The position numbers and the translations under genes were made by a program. DNA of 56,529 bases from Hirudo medicinalis (taxonomy: Eukaryota; Annelida; Clitellata; Hirudinida; Hirudinidae). The notes under the pieces are model-generated. The model did no database searches and was not told where the DNA came from. It saw only the letters and a program-made list of their open reading frames with translations. The stretch's first letter is position 1, and the number at the start of each line of letters is the position of its first letter. Positions 37,501 through 49,133 of the stretch are shown in pieces. The stretch lies in NCBI GenBank assembly GCA_011800805.1, contig MPNW01000043.1:30864-87392 (forward strand), written 5' to 3'.

Positions 37501-39870
37501 TGAAGCAATTTCAGGAATAAAATCACTTCATTTGCAAATCCTCAATTTCTTCTGCTGCATATTACTAAGACCAATTTGCATAAATTAATTGCGGGAATTT
37601 TAACACGTGGTATTGGCATCTGCACTTCTTTTCAGCAAACAAGTGATATTAAGAATTCAATGGGACTTGTAAGGCGTAACTTTGATCCGCATGCGTGCAC
37701 CTGGTGGAAGACCAGCAATCGGCATAATCATCAATGATTACATTCCGAAACGAATCCGGTTATGGCCTGCGAACATTGCCTATCTTAGATGGAATAGAAT
37801 AAGTGACGATAGTCTATTACAAAGCATATTTTAAATTGCTTTACAGAAGGAGAAGAAATTTAGAAAACTATCAACATTTTATCTTACGAATCTTCAAAAT
37901 ATTTTGAACAAGAACTTTAATCTAAAAGGGTCATGTTTGGATTGGATATTTCATCTCTGCTTTTCCTAAAGGCTGATAAAGAACCCCCAATAAAATTATG
38001 TACTCCAATTATCACTAAGTACTTTCTATAAAATTGTTCTAGGCCTTCTGAGCAATTTAAAACCAACCATATGTATTTATCACAAGTGAAGTTTTTACTT
38101 TTTGAATGTTAGATATTCATGTCTATTCATTTAATGCAGAATAACTTGTAAATATATTCACATTTAAGCAAAACATAACATCAAAAAGGTGAATAAAAAA
38201 AATCAAGATTCTTAAGCAAACCTAATTGGAGCAAGCGTAATGCTAATCACATGCTTTCATCCAATTTACTAGTAATTTCATTCAATCAATTTTAGAAACA
38301 TAATGAAGAATTTTTAATTGAATTTTAGTGGTTCAATCAACCAATTTTTATGCCAGCAATTTGCTAGGGAAATTTTATGACTCCCCAGCACAAACAAGTG
38401 AAGCACTTCAATTTTCCGACAGACAACAGGGCAATTATCATAATGTTTTCATCTCTAGGCCCAAGCTAGGCAAAGTAGATGAAGAAGAAGACATAATTTG
38501 AATGAAAGTGTAATCCTCCCCAAAATAATTAGTAAGCCATAAACACTTCATGAGCATAGAAGCTTAACTGATATTCAATCATTTAGGTAATACATTTAAG
38601 AATTATCTTTAAACGAAATAATCTGATTATTTGAGCTTTTCCATCTTTCAAACAACTTCAAACAGCATTTACTTAAAAATAAGCTTCGGAGCCAGAGAAT
38701 GTGACAAGAAACATTGTCTATGAATACCCACATTATCTTCTTCTAAAACTAATTACACTTAATCAAACAATCTCAATCAAACTAAAATCTTCATAAATTA
38801 ACCTAGTCAATTGACTGGCAATGAATACTGGAGTTAGCTACCACAGCAACATGAGATGATGACGAACGAATTCAACATCAAGAGATTAGTCAATGATTAA
38901 TCACACTGACACTAGATGATTCTTCAGATGAAATGAAATTATTGCAAAGTGAGCTACATTCAAAGAAATGCAAACATTTGGAGATCACCAAATTCACAAT
39001 CTATAATAACAATCTATAATAACATTTTTGACACACTCGTTGGAAGCTCATTTACACATTTATTTAATGTAATTCAATATTTAAATCATACATAATAGGT
39101 TCAATTTCAAAGCTTTTATAATATTGTTATTTGTTTTAGCCTAAAGAACAAATAAATAATAAACATGAGAAGTACAAGAAAATACAATACAAAGTAGATA
39201 GAAAGTGCATATTTTGTGCAAAATCCTCGCAAATCAAACAGTGGCATTTATTCAAATTTTGACATTACGTCACTTTAGCAAGATTTACACAAAAATAAAA
39301 CAGCACTTCCAAAGATTTATCAAGCAATAATCATATAAAGTTCTTTAGCAATAGTCTCCTTACAAAATATGTTTCCATTCTGATGTTTTAGCTCTAGCTG
39401 TTTAGCTTCCACAAAATACCATCACGAATAAGGCCTACTTTAAAGCATTTTATCTACATTGGTACCAGCCTTAAAATTATTATTAAAATACCTGATCACA
39501 TAGAAGCTCCCATTTCCTTTCATCATCATAACTTTTCAATAGTCTGACTTTATCAGGTGGTAGATCCATGGATGCCTATTAATTCAAATTCATTATCAAT
39601 TTTTGCACATCCTATCTTATTAAAGCCATACTTTCAATGAATAACTTTTTATGAGTTTCTGATTTTATGGTATTATAAATGTTGTTGTTACTATCTTTAA
39701 AGCTTTATTGTAAACTGTGGTAAATGTTAAAAATTTACCAAAACATTGAGGAATCTGGCTTCCACTTCTTCATGACTTGGCATAGGGAGTTTTTGCATTG
39801 GGACACGACATGCCCTATCCCTGTCCAACTTGTTGTCATTATTTGCCGGTTGGGATACAACACTACCCAT
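28589..39870 (-). CDS. FMNL: Formin-like protein (FMNL1/2/3 family)
   Basis: FMNL formins nucleate and elongate actin filaments at the cell front under Cdc42/Rac control. Twenty-nine exons in gene order: 39739-39870, 39492-39575, 37033-37116, 36755-36834, 35440-35523, 35267-35334, 35044-35171, 34854-34930, 34586-34679, 34306-34383, 33930-34040, 33679-33828, 33310-33349, 32979-33031, 32803-32854, 32485-32688, 32266-32393, 32029-32176, 31570-31627, 31141-31288, 30797-30883, 30664-30732, 30351-30431, 29997-30126, 29728-29900, 29479-29580, 29125-29229, 28866-28971, 28589-28689. Phases close throughout; about 984 residues. MGSVVS fits N-myristoylation, as in FMNL2/3. The GTPase-binding/FH3 region contains [35 protein letters not shown] and [21 protein letters not shown] coiled coil precedes a proline-rich FH1 (from about 438). 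FH2 has [14 protein letters not shown] and the hallmark [16 protein letters not shown]. The C-terminus (GTLEDILL, then [13 protein letters not shown]) is a DAD-like autoinhibitory motif. Intron 8 uses a GC donor. The coiled-coil exons 13-15 are the least certain. Confidence 0.97.
36143..36195. other. Two adjacent hairpins in an FMNL intron
   Basis: GCCTCCTTAATG (36143-36154) and its exact complement CATTAAGGAGGC (36169-36180) form a 12-base-pair stem with a 14-base loop. It is followed at once by a second short stem (CCTGAG / CTCAGG). The flanking 150 bases are less AT-rich than the rest of the intron. No known RNA family is recognised. Confidence 0.5.
37117..39491. other. Largest FMNL intron
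   Basis: A 2.4 kb intron between the second and third coding exons. It contains no repeat, ORF or RNA gene that I can support; its size relative to the other introns makes it the natural place for regulatory elements. Confidence 0.5.
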
Positions 39871-40990
39871 TTAGTTTTAAGATGTTTCTTCGAAAAAATA
39901 TAAACTGCCGGCACACTTTAGGCGTACAGAATGTAACACAGAAACATCCGCAAATGTGAAATGAAGGGCTAGAGTTGCTTTAGAATTTCCCGGCACTGTA
40001 AAAGCAATGTTGTAGAAATACCGTTACGCTAACAAACAAAAAACTCCGAGGACTTTATCCACAAGTTTCGCATCCACGAAACAGGGCCGCACCCACCTCC
40101 TGATCGTACTGGAAGTCGCGATCAATGCAACGCTTTGATTTCAGCTGAAACTTATTTAAATAATTTAGTAATAGCAAAATATGTAATAAGGAATTATCAA
40201 GCATGGTGAATTAAACTTTGTGTTTAATCTCGAATATCAGGTAATTTTAAGCAGCTCACACTTTATAGGTAACCCATTATAAAAAAATGTTTTAAATCAA
40301 TTTAATTGGCTCTTATGCAATTGTTAACTTTATAAATATATTAAATAAAATTAATGAACTAATTGAATTGGATTAAGACAAGTAAAACGTTAAATAAGGG
40401 AACATATTTCTTTTGGAAGAGGAGGAGGAAATTTTATTAACGTCCAGTTCATTGTAGGAATATCTTTCTTTTGGAAATGATAGTCCAATAAATAACAATC
40501 AAAATTAACACTTTCCAGTATTAATTAATAAACCTCGTAAAATTCACGTAGTAAATTTACGCAATTGAAAAAGTAAAAATTCGACTATTTACTAAAATTC
40601 TACATTCGACAAAAATACTACATTATCTCTTCAAAAGAAACAAAAAAAGATAACGTCTGCACGCATCCCAATTGGTTGCAGTATTGAGACATGTCACTCA
40701 ATCTATAGAAAATTCATAAGCACATTTTCTCTTCTCTCCTTATATTTATTATTTATAATATGTTTGTAATATTTAATATATTTGCAGCACATAAGTTACA
40801 TCGGTTAAAAATATCTGCACTTTTTGAAAATTAGAATGAGAAAGTCTATCTGATAATCAGGTAATCAGCAGATTACGTCTTTCATTCATCCTTACTTTCG
40901 CATAGGATTACGCGCATATCGCATTTCGTTAATATCTCATAAGTTAAGTCTCTCATGCTTTAATACTTCTAAGATCGAAAAATGACCCCC
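39871..40990. other. FMNL 5' flank
   Basis: AT-rich sequence upstream of the FMNL start codon, expected to hold its promoter and any 5' untranslated exon. No TATA box or gene is evident. Confidence 0.5.
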
Positions 40991-42072
40991 CAGTCAAATG
41001 TTTCTTAATACTCCGCCTTGGAGTTCCAACAAAGATCCTCGGAGGAGCTTCCCCCGTCTTCAAACGTTTCGACCCTTTGAATCTCCTGACGTTTCGGGGG
41101 GCGGGCCGCATCCGGTGATCAGCCGGATGTCCCTGTCGGTTTTTATCCTTTCGGACCCAACGCTTACCGCCGGCTATGAGAGGCTCTCTTTGGCCTTCTT
41201 ATGCCGGTCACTGCTGCCTGGACTGGAGCGACTTATCAATGGCTTCTTCATGTCGCATAGTACCTGCTTTGCACCTGCAAACTTCGACTATGCGAGGCTC
41301 TCTTGGGCCTTTTTATGTCGATCGCATCCACCCCAGTTACCTACAGCGGTCACGAAAGCTCTCAGTGGCTTCTTCACACCATGTACTTAATACATGCAAA
41401 CTGGGCCTTATAATTTCTTTGTAGCGGCAGTCGGAGATAGAAATTTTCGGGACTCGACTGCGGGCTTTTACGCGACCGCGGTTTGGTCAGCAGTCCATGG
41501 TGCTTTGCAAGCCCGCGGTCGGCCCACTTCTCCCGACAATACCACGTCTCTCAGCCAATGATTTGGCTCCGTCGTTCGGTGGATCATTTACACCGGAGGC
41601 CTACGGCTTTCTCCGGCTTTCCTGAAGTGGCTTCTTAAGACTTCTTCTGGCTCTTATGTGCCAGATCCACAATTATGCCGCTTCTGCGGCCTCAGACATC
41701 CTTGTCATAGCCTTCGTTCTTTCTCGGCTAGACAATGAAATCTTCGCGAGGAAAGCGCAAGTCGACCTGCCGACAATGCCCCTTGCGCCAACCTCGGTTG
41801 GGAAGAGGTCTGTCCGATATCCCTTTGCTTCCAGGTCCATCGACAGATCTGCATACTTATCTGCTTTGAGCGCATTGCTATATTGAAGCCTGTCCTCCCA
41901 CGGTACCGTCAGCTCCACAAGAATGATGGCATCCGTCGACGACGACACGAGCACCAAGTCCGCTTGCCACTTTCTATCAGCACCTGTGGGAGTAGGGCCT
42001 CATCCCTTCTAAGTGGGCTGCGATGATCCAGTCGTTTGCCTCTGCAAGAATGTCTCGCCTGGGAGTTTGACA
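40991..42072 (-). mobile_element. GC-rich island holding a decayed retroelement
   Basis: Base composition jumps to clearly G+C-rich between about 40990 and 42070 and drops back sharply on both sides. On the minus strand 42060-41673 encodes a broken frame: ANDWIIAAHLEGMRPYSHR, a frameshift near 41985, then VSSSTDAIILVELTVPWEDR, EVGARGIVGRSTCAFL and a stop within AAEAA (41673) before LWIWHIRARR. The ELTVPWE...KY...GY...EVGARG pattern is one I know from the C-terminal part of many animal retroelement proteins and looks like a PD-(D/E)XK-type nuclease fold. The rest, to 40990, would be its 3' untranslated part and includes a tandem repeat. Truncation at the 5' side is typical of copies made by target-primed reverse transcription. 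Confidence 0.6.
41174..41401. repeat. Degenerate 114-base tandem repeat (two units)
   Basis: Units at 41174-41287 and 41288-41401 share CTATGMGAGGCTCTCTTKGG near their starts and a GGCTTCTTCA block about 75 bases in. They lie in the presumed 3' part of the retroelement, where such repeats are common. The plus-strand ORF across them is repeated in the same way and is not a real protein. Confidence 0.75.
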
Positions 42073-42299
42073 TCTCTTTTTCGATTTTTTTGACATTCGG
42101 CAAGACAAACGTATTCAAGGTCTTTATTATAAAGGCATGTCCATTGGCAATTGTCTTCTCTACTGAAATTCCATTTTTTTTTATTATTTTAAAAGAACAT
42201 AGTTCAAATGTATGCATAAATGCATATATGATAGGGCTTCGAAGAGATCTCGTGTATAAAGTCTTAGCGCCTCTAAGTTGGTTATCATTTAGTTGGTTG

Positions 42300-42410
42300 T
42301 CAAGAGTTAAGTCCTTAGGACATAAATTATAAATTATGTCAACAAAATAGGGGAGAGGGAGTTTGAAAAAGTTTGACAATTCTTGACAAGGGGAGGGGGG
42401 ATTTAAGATT
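42300..42410. repeat. Dispersed repeat, copy inverted relative to 54661-54805
   Basis: AAGTTTGACAATTCTTGACA and following GGGGAGGGGGG (42369-42401) correspond to the reverse complement of 54765-54800 with a few changes, and a TTATGTCAAC-like block precedes it in matching position. It is likely a fragment of a DNA-transposon-derived family. Confidence 0.5.
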
Positions 42411-43789
42411 AATTAACGTCAACAGTGTTACTTTTATGATAAAAAAATCTAAATTTTAACAGATGGATTTATAACATTACTGTTAGACCTTCAGTTCAGT
42501 CGTCACTGTTTGAACGGATTTGCAAAATCTTTAACCTTTATGTTGCTTCATAAGAATGGCCGCCGAGAAGAGGGGCAAGGGCCCAATAATTAGGGACCCG
42601 TCCAGGTTTCAAAATATTGATATTTTTACAATCATTACCTTTTTTTTTGCCTTTCCATTACCAAATTGCCGTAGCATGTGGGCCCGTGGCCTAGGAGCCC
42701 TAGGAGCAATTTCTGTCGGCTCCCCGTTCACAAGTCATGTTAACGAAACATGTTCAACAACACCGGCATTGCGATCATGGGTTTAACAAATTAACACCTC
42801 TTTATCAACAAAAAACCTTCAGCCAATTCGAGTGGTTGGGAGGGGTAAAAAATTTCCTTAAATTTGTTGACATAATTAATAGTCCGCAAGTGCCTAGCAT
42901 TAGTTTCCTCAAGTATTTCAGTACAAAAGTAAAAAAAAGCAGAGCAACGTGAGTTCAAAGACAGCAGGCAAAAGGCCTTGTGCTATACCTCTTGAGTCCA
43001 AAATTTCATGAGGATCACAAAGAGCTTCAGTCTGCTCTGTCAAACTAACATTTTCTATTGCTGCCTTGTGACGGTGTAACCCGACGCGGTCCTCAACCTT
43101 ATCGATGCCATTGACTGCCGTTTCCGCGATCCAACCTGCTCTTGAGAATGGACGCTATGTAAACCGAGCAATTATTGCTGGCAGCGCACAAATTTTAAGG
43201 ATTTTTAATTTGTTTTTGTTAGTAATCTAAAAGTTTTATCAATTATCAGTTATATTTAAGTAAAAACTAAACATTAGTAATTTTATTACTTTTTTAATTT
43301 ATTTAGAGATTAATTATTTGCAAATTATTTTCATTGAATCTTTACGAATTTATTTTCAGTTTCCATAGTAACCGGCGTAATTTGTTTTTTATATTTGTGG
43401 TGCTCGTTGAAAGGCTTGAAAATCACATTTCATTTATTATTTACCTGCGCAATTGTATACTTATTTTATATAATTATTACCTTAACATCTAGGAAATGAT
43501 ATTTGATGCATGTTAATGCATCCTACTGTTTTAATAACATCGAGACATATATAACTTATTCCAACATAACAAGTTTTAAATTTATAGTTACCTCCTCGAA
43601 GTTGTGTGTGAGTTGCTTTGTTAAATGTTTTTTAAAAGACTTTGTTAAAATTTGCAGTTCCATACAGTTTTTCGAAGAACTTAAAATTATTAATATTATT
43701 TTTTGAAGGTGGGGAAACGCCAGTACATCGGCCACAAATTGGACTGCTTTAAAAATCATGCCTTATTGCCAAATTAATTACAAAACATA
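42411..43789. other. Mostly unassigned DNA upstream of TTLL4
   Basis: Apart from the candidate exon at 42989-43140, plus-strand frames at 42556-42606 (MAAEKRGKGPIIRDPSR, ending at a possible donor) and 42737-42952 are open but unrecognised. The TTLL4 promoter and 5' untranslated exon should lie in the right half. Confidence 0.4.
42989..43140 (-). CDS. Candidate exon of an unidentified gene
   Basis: A 152-base minus-strand open segment with an acceptor-like CTCAAG before it and a donor GTATAG after it, phase 2 in and 1 out. It reads AGWIAETAVNGIDKVEDRVG, LHRHKAAIENVSLTEQTEAL and CDPHEILDSR, with strongly protein-like, helical composition and a stop upstream of the acceptor. No neighbouring exon could be found and the family is unknown. 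Confidence 0.35.
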
Positions 43790-46700
43790 ATGGGATCAAA
43801 ACGTGCCTTATTGAATATGCCAAATAATCAACTTATTCAAAGCCAATTTGAACAATTCGTTCAAAACATTACTGACTTAAGAGTTTCACTGCGTAGATTA
43901 GACGAAATTAACAAGAAGTACAACGTTTTAGATGCCAGGACTGGTCCAAATATGAAACAAGATATTGATGAAAGAAGTGGATCAGACTTTAATCCAAAAC
44001 AAAACTTGATTTTTGATCAAAGAAGCAAAATAATTAATATATGTGAATCTAGCATACAAGACAAAACTCTATTAAAAAAAATTATAGAACAAGACTTTGA
44101 GAGTGCTAAAAGTTTGTCAACTGTTCCATCAGATATTTCAGAGTTTGATAGTAATGCATCCTCACAAGGAGACTCTGCAATTATTAAAAGTTATCCTAAC
44201 ATGAAACTGAAAGCATCCTCAGGAATAAAGAAAAGTTCAAATATTAGTAGTAATGCATCTCTACTTCAAAGAAGGTGATCATTTTTTGTAAAATTATTTT
44301 GCTACAAATCTTGTTGAAATAATGATATTGTAGCTTCTATTATAGGTCGTCCATAAGAGGGACTATGTCCTTTCAGAAGTACATTTTGATCACAAACATT
44401 TTTATGTTTATAAACTATGTTTTATTTTTTTGTTATTGTTCGATAAAATCAAAATCAGATTAATTTAATTGCTTGAAATTCAGTTCTGGGAGTTGTTCGA
44501 AATCCAATTCGGAAGTCTCATCAACAACTTCAGGTCAACTAATGAGTATTACTGTTATTATTTAATTTTGTTAGTAATATTTGAATTTTATGAATTATTT
44601 AAACTTGTCAAAATTATATTAATATAATTGATATTGTAATTAATTTGGTTTGCAAATTAGCTCAGAGGGTTCCTGCGAGCGAAAGTAAAAGCGACGGTCG
44701 TTACATGTTGTTATTATCATTAATTAAGGAAAATAATGGCACAAACATGATATTTCATATGTCTAATCTTTGGATATTTATACTTAGATCCATTTGATTC
44801 AAGAACAAAAGAATTAATTTTGAATTGATTAAATCAATGATTTTTATGAAATTTTTATTTAAGGTATCTTTATGTATACCAGTCTGTTATAGTTTTTGTA
44901 GCATTAAGTCCAATATAATGATGCAACATAATATTTATTATTATTATTATTATTATTTTAATGGAAAAAAAATTAAATCTCAGGAAGTTTTACAATTTCT
45001 GAAGAAGATTTTCTTGAGTCATCATTTTTCATTAGAAGCAATTTTTTCAATGTTCCTCCTACTCTAAATTTTGTTCTTATTGCAAGAGAAGGTAAATATG
45101 CTTTAATGCTAAATGAAATAGATTTTTGCATGACATTTGAGAAAATCTAAGTACAGTGAATATTTCTACAATTTGTAGATGCAGTTAAATTTAGAAAATT
45201 TACTCGACTCTTGAGATGGAAAAATACACCCATTACCCCAAAGATTGTAAAGAATTGCCTCAGGGCCTCTGGATTTAGGGAAACTGTCAGTAAGTCAAAT
45301 AAGTAAATATTTATTAGGAAGGATTTTAATTTAATTTTGTGAATATTTTTTGTTTTTCCTTAGAACCGAATCTTTGGCTGTGTATTTGGGGAAAATCTTT
45401 GAAAGATAAACTTCTCAGGGATGTTAAATTTTATCAAAAAGTAAGAGCCAGATTATTAAGAGTAGGAATAATTCAATTGGATATTGCTGTTTTAAAATAA
45501 ACTCTCATAAACATTTCATTTGCTCTAAAAACGTTTTTTTTGTTTGTTTTGATAGTCTCTTAAACTAATTATTTGGAATGTTTCAGCATTTTAAGTCCAA
45601 CAATTATTAATGTGCACTATAATAACTATTATCTTTTTATAATAATGTTTGATCCAGTATGTTTATCCCTCTATTCTTTTTAATAACATTAAAGGAATAT
45701 GAAATAAATAAAATTCAATGAATCTCATGCTTGTTAATGCTAGAATGACTAGAAAAATGAAAAGAATTGACTTTGTGTGAAAATAGCATGTAATCTTAAT
45801 AGCAAATATTGAGTTTAAAAATTTTTATGCTTAAATGTGATTACATCTCTTGGAACGAACCTTACATTTCAAGTTTAACTCATCAATAACAGGTGAGCCA
45901 TTTTCCAGGGATTTTTGAAATAGGTCGAAAAGACTACCTTAACATGAATTTAAAGAACATGAAACGGATTCACGGCAAAGAAGAATTTGATTTTTTTCCT
46001 CAAACATTTCTTGTGCCAAATGATTGGAAGGTTTTCAAAGCTACTTATTTTGAAACAACTTGCAAAAAGTGGATTATAAAGCCAGTGAGTCAGATTCAGA
46101 AAAATTCTAGTTTACGGTCGATATCATATTTAGTCCTGTATTTAATATATCTAATCGCAGTGTCGACAACGTTTAATAAATGGGATGCAATCTTTTCCAT
46201 GGAATATGGAAAGCATAACTTAGACTTTATTCACTTGTTTTTAATCTAAATTATTCACTTAGATTTTCTTTGACATTGGTTACATTAGTGTTTACGAATT
46301 ATTTTAATTTAGCTTATTTACTCCAACTTGGCAGTTTCATTTTTGTCATTTTAGCCTGCTTCTGCAAGAGGAACAGGAATCTATATTGTTACAAAACTGG
46401 AAGAAATACCAAGAAAAAAGAAATTGATCATTCAAAAATATATATCGAACCCTTTTCTTATCAATGGCAAGAAATTTGACCTCAGAATATATGTCTACAT
46501 CACTTCCTTTGATCCTCTTCGCATTTATATGTACAAAAATGGCCTTGCAAGATTTGCTACTGCAAGGTAGGCCACATTATTTTTCAAAGTTTTTCAATAA
46601 TCCGATGAAAGATCTATTTTATTGTCAGATATTCAAATAAAAAGAAGAACCTTCAAAACAAATTCATTCATTTGACTAACTTCAGCATAAACAGATACAA

Positions 46701-48458
46701 TGACAACTCCAACCAAGCCGGACAAAGTGAATCAGTTGAACATAAATGGTTTAATTAAGACACTAATTTTATAAGGCTAACTAATGTTGAATACATTAAT
46801 TTTTCTGTAATTTTTCTGTGAAGGTCTCTAACATGTCTCTGGGAATTTTTTGAAAAAAATAACATTAACTCTGCCAAAATACTGGAGAATATCAAGGATA
46901 TAATAATTAAGACTGTAATAAGGTAAATCTTGCTTTAAACATTTTTAGTTAAAACTTAAATCGTGGTCACTGAGAAAGCAAAACAGATAATGAAACCTTT
47001 ACTGTTCAGTTGTGAGGGACAAGTAACTTCAAAGATGTACTCCTTGCTAAGGTCTAATTATTGCTGTCATGAACTACTTGGTTTTGACATCTTGTTAGAT
47101 GAGAACCTTAATCCTTGGCTCCTTGAAGTCAACATTTCTCCCAGGTTTTTAAAATGCTTGTGATGTAATTATGCTGCTTGTCAAATGTTTATTGTTCTCT
47201 TGGTAGTATTGTAACTAAAAACAATTGCCTATTTAATGTAGTCAGGTATTTTTTGTATCCTCAGCTTTATCCCAGTTTAACTTATTCCACCAATTAGACA
47301 AGCTTAACTTTTTCCAGAAGTTTAAAATTAAATCAAATCATTAGTTAAATGTTGCTTTTTGGCTTGAAACTTAGTAACCTTATTGTCATTAAATCATGTC
47401 AAGGCACCAAAGAATAAGTAAGACCCCATTATTGGACTTGTTCATTTTGTTACGTTATTGCTTGTATTTTTGGATGTATTTTAAATGATTGTGAATAAAA
47501 TAAAAACCTGATCTATTGTGCAATCTGATTGATTTATAATCTTGACTGGTTAATTAATTAACTTGCATCCTGATCAATTGATCAATAAAATAATTATTAA
47601 TAATATTACATTTCCAGCCTTAACTCCACCTCTAAATTGGATGTTGAAGTTAAAGCTCCACTTGTAAAGGATATATTTAACACAGCTGGATTTAGGGTGC
47701 CAAGGTTGTCAGATATATACCCTTCAGAGAGCAATGCAAATAATTTAAAGTTAGCTTTATAAGCACAATATTATAATAAATTATTAATAATTTCATAGTA
47801 CCTGTGCTTACAGTTCATGTCCAACATATTGCATGGATACAAGGTTATCTGTGAGGAATAGAACAGCTGATGAGAAAGCGAAACAGAGTTATTTCTGTCG
47901 ACTTTTCTCAGAAGAAGTGTGTCTTAGTATAGCAAATAGAATTTGATTAGTTAAACATTTCTATAATATCAGATTTACAACTTATGTCCATTAAAATGAT
48001 AAATTTGTTCTTTAGAAATCAATATCTTCTATCCTGAATACATTAACAAGATGTGACATAAATGTGCTGGTAGAAACAATTGATGAACATTCAAGGTGTG
48101 GGAATTTGGAAGCTTTATTTCCCAACAGGCAAACTTCAAAATATCTTAAATATTTTGAAACTCCACGTTATTACACTCTCCTCCTCAACGAATGGCTGAA
48201 ACAATATTCATCAAAAGAGTCTCAAGGTATTTCAATGCTTTCAGGAATTGATCATGACTTAGAACTAATAACATTACATTCTTTTAGGAATTCTCCTTCT
48301 CAACAAGTTATGCAAAACCAACTTGCATTTGACAGAATTTAAGCCAATTAAAAATTCAGAAGTAAGTAATTATCTTATTATTTTTCTTAATAACTTTTAA
48401 ATTATAATGTTAAAATTTTATTTTCCAGTGGATCCAAGCTGGATTAGATTGTAGCTGA
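43790..48458 (+). CDS. TTLL4: Tubulin polyglutamylase TTLL4
   Basis: TTLL4 adds the first glutamate of side chains on beta-tubulin and other acidic proteins, using an ATP-grasp fold. Sixteen exons: 43790-44274, 44484-44533, 44661-44696, 44984-45091, 45179-45289, 45364-45440, 45893-46084, 46355-46566, 46629-46748, 46824-46922, 47010-47144, 47618-47749, 47814-47916, 48016-48226, 48288-48361, 48429-48458; phases agree, 724 residues. The N-terminal 160 residues are Ser/Lys-rich and unlike anything known. The TTL core has [44 protein letters not shown] (ATP-binding Lys), [32 protein letters not shown], and the catalytic [20 protein letters not shown] (Mg-binding Glu/Asn). A C-terminal part ([28 protein letters not shown]) matches the extension of TTLL4 rather than TTLL5. 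It is shorter than human TTLL4 (about 1,200 residues) mainly at the N-terminus, so upstream exons may be missing. AATAAA lies at 48607. Confidence 0.95.
44935..44961. repeat. TTA/TAT trinucleotide microsatellite
   Basis: About eight TTA repeats in a TTLL4 intron, 25 bases before an acceptor, where they may serve as part of the pyrimidine-rich tract. Confidence 0.8.
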
Positions 48459-48606
48459 AGCACTTTTTTTTACACTAATTGAGGCCACAGCTATTCTATT
48501 TTTTAACAAATCTTTTTTGAATTATTAAAATAACAGAGAAATATAATTAATATTGTGTTATACTCAATCTCATTATGGAATCTGCATGTTGAGATTTCAA
48601 TCTAGA

Positions 48607-48612
48607 AATAAA
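48607..48612 (+). terminator. Polyadenylation signal of TTLL4
   Basis: AATAAA about 150 bases after the TTLL4 stop codon. Confidence 0.55.
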
Positions 48613-49133
48613 ATATTAAAAATTTATTGGTAAAAACAACTTTATATTTAAAAAACTAAATTACAATAGTTTTGAATAAATCAGCTCCTGATATAAAGAA
48701 CAATGCTTTCTATGCTTCTTAATCATGAATTATTAAATTTGTATTCTTTATTATTTTAAGATTAAGATTCCATCACTCCAATATTAAAAAGGCTTTTATA
48801 GATTTCATGGTAGGTACATATAAATGAGCTTTAGCTGTTTATCTTTGTTAATAATGGCTCATTATTTCTCTGGATTCGAATTTGAATTGTCTGTGACAAC
48901 CATGGGGTATCAAATTTTGCATATTTGTTTTCATACCAATGCCAGAGAGGCTGCGATGCTTTTTCTTAATTTCAACATAGTTCTTTAAACAAAGATAAAC
49001 ATAATAACATCCAATATTACATAATATAACATATAATATCCAATAGAGATATGATGGATGTACACAACTGTAGGAAAAGTTTTAGCATGGCTTTCCTATT
49101 GATTATTGATCTTCCCTTGGCATCCACAAGCAG

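Noticed and set aside
40998..41424. 130-codon plus-strand ORF with internal repetition
   Set aside because: Its repeats mirror the 114-base DNA repeat in the retroelement; the supported coding strand is minus.
44787..44830. Possible TTLL4 exon reading [11 protein letters not shown]
   Set aside because: It meets a stop before any donor, and the neighbouring exons already join in phase without it.
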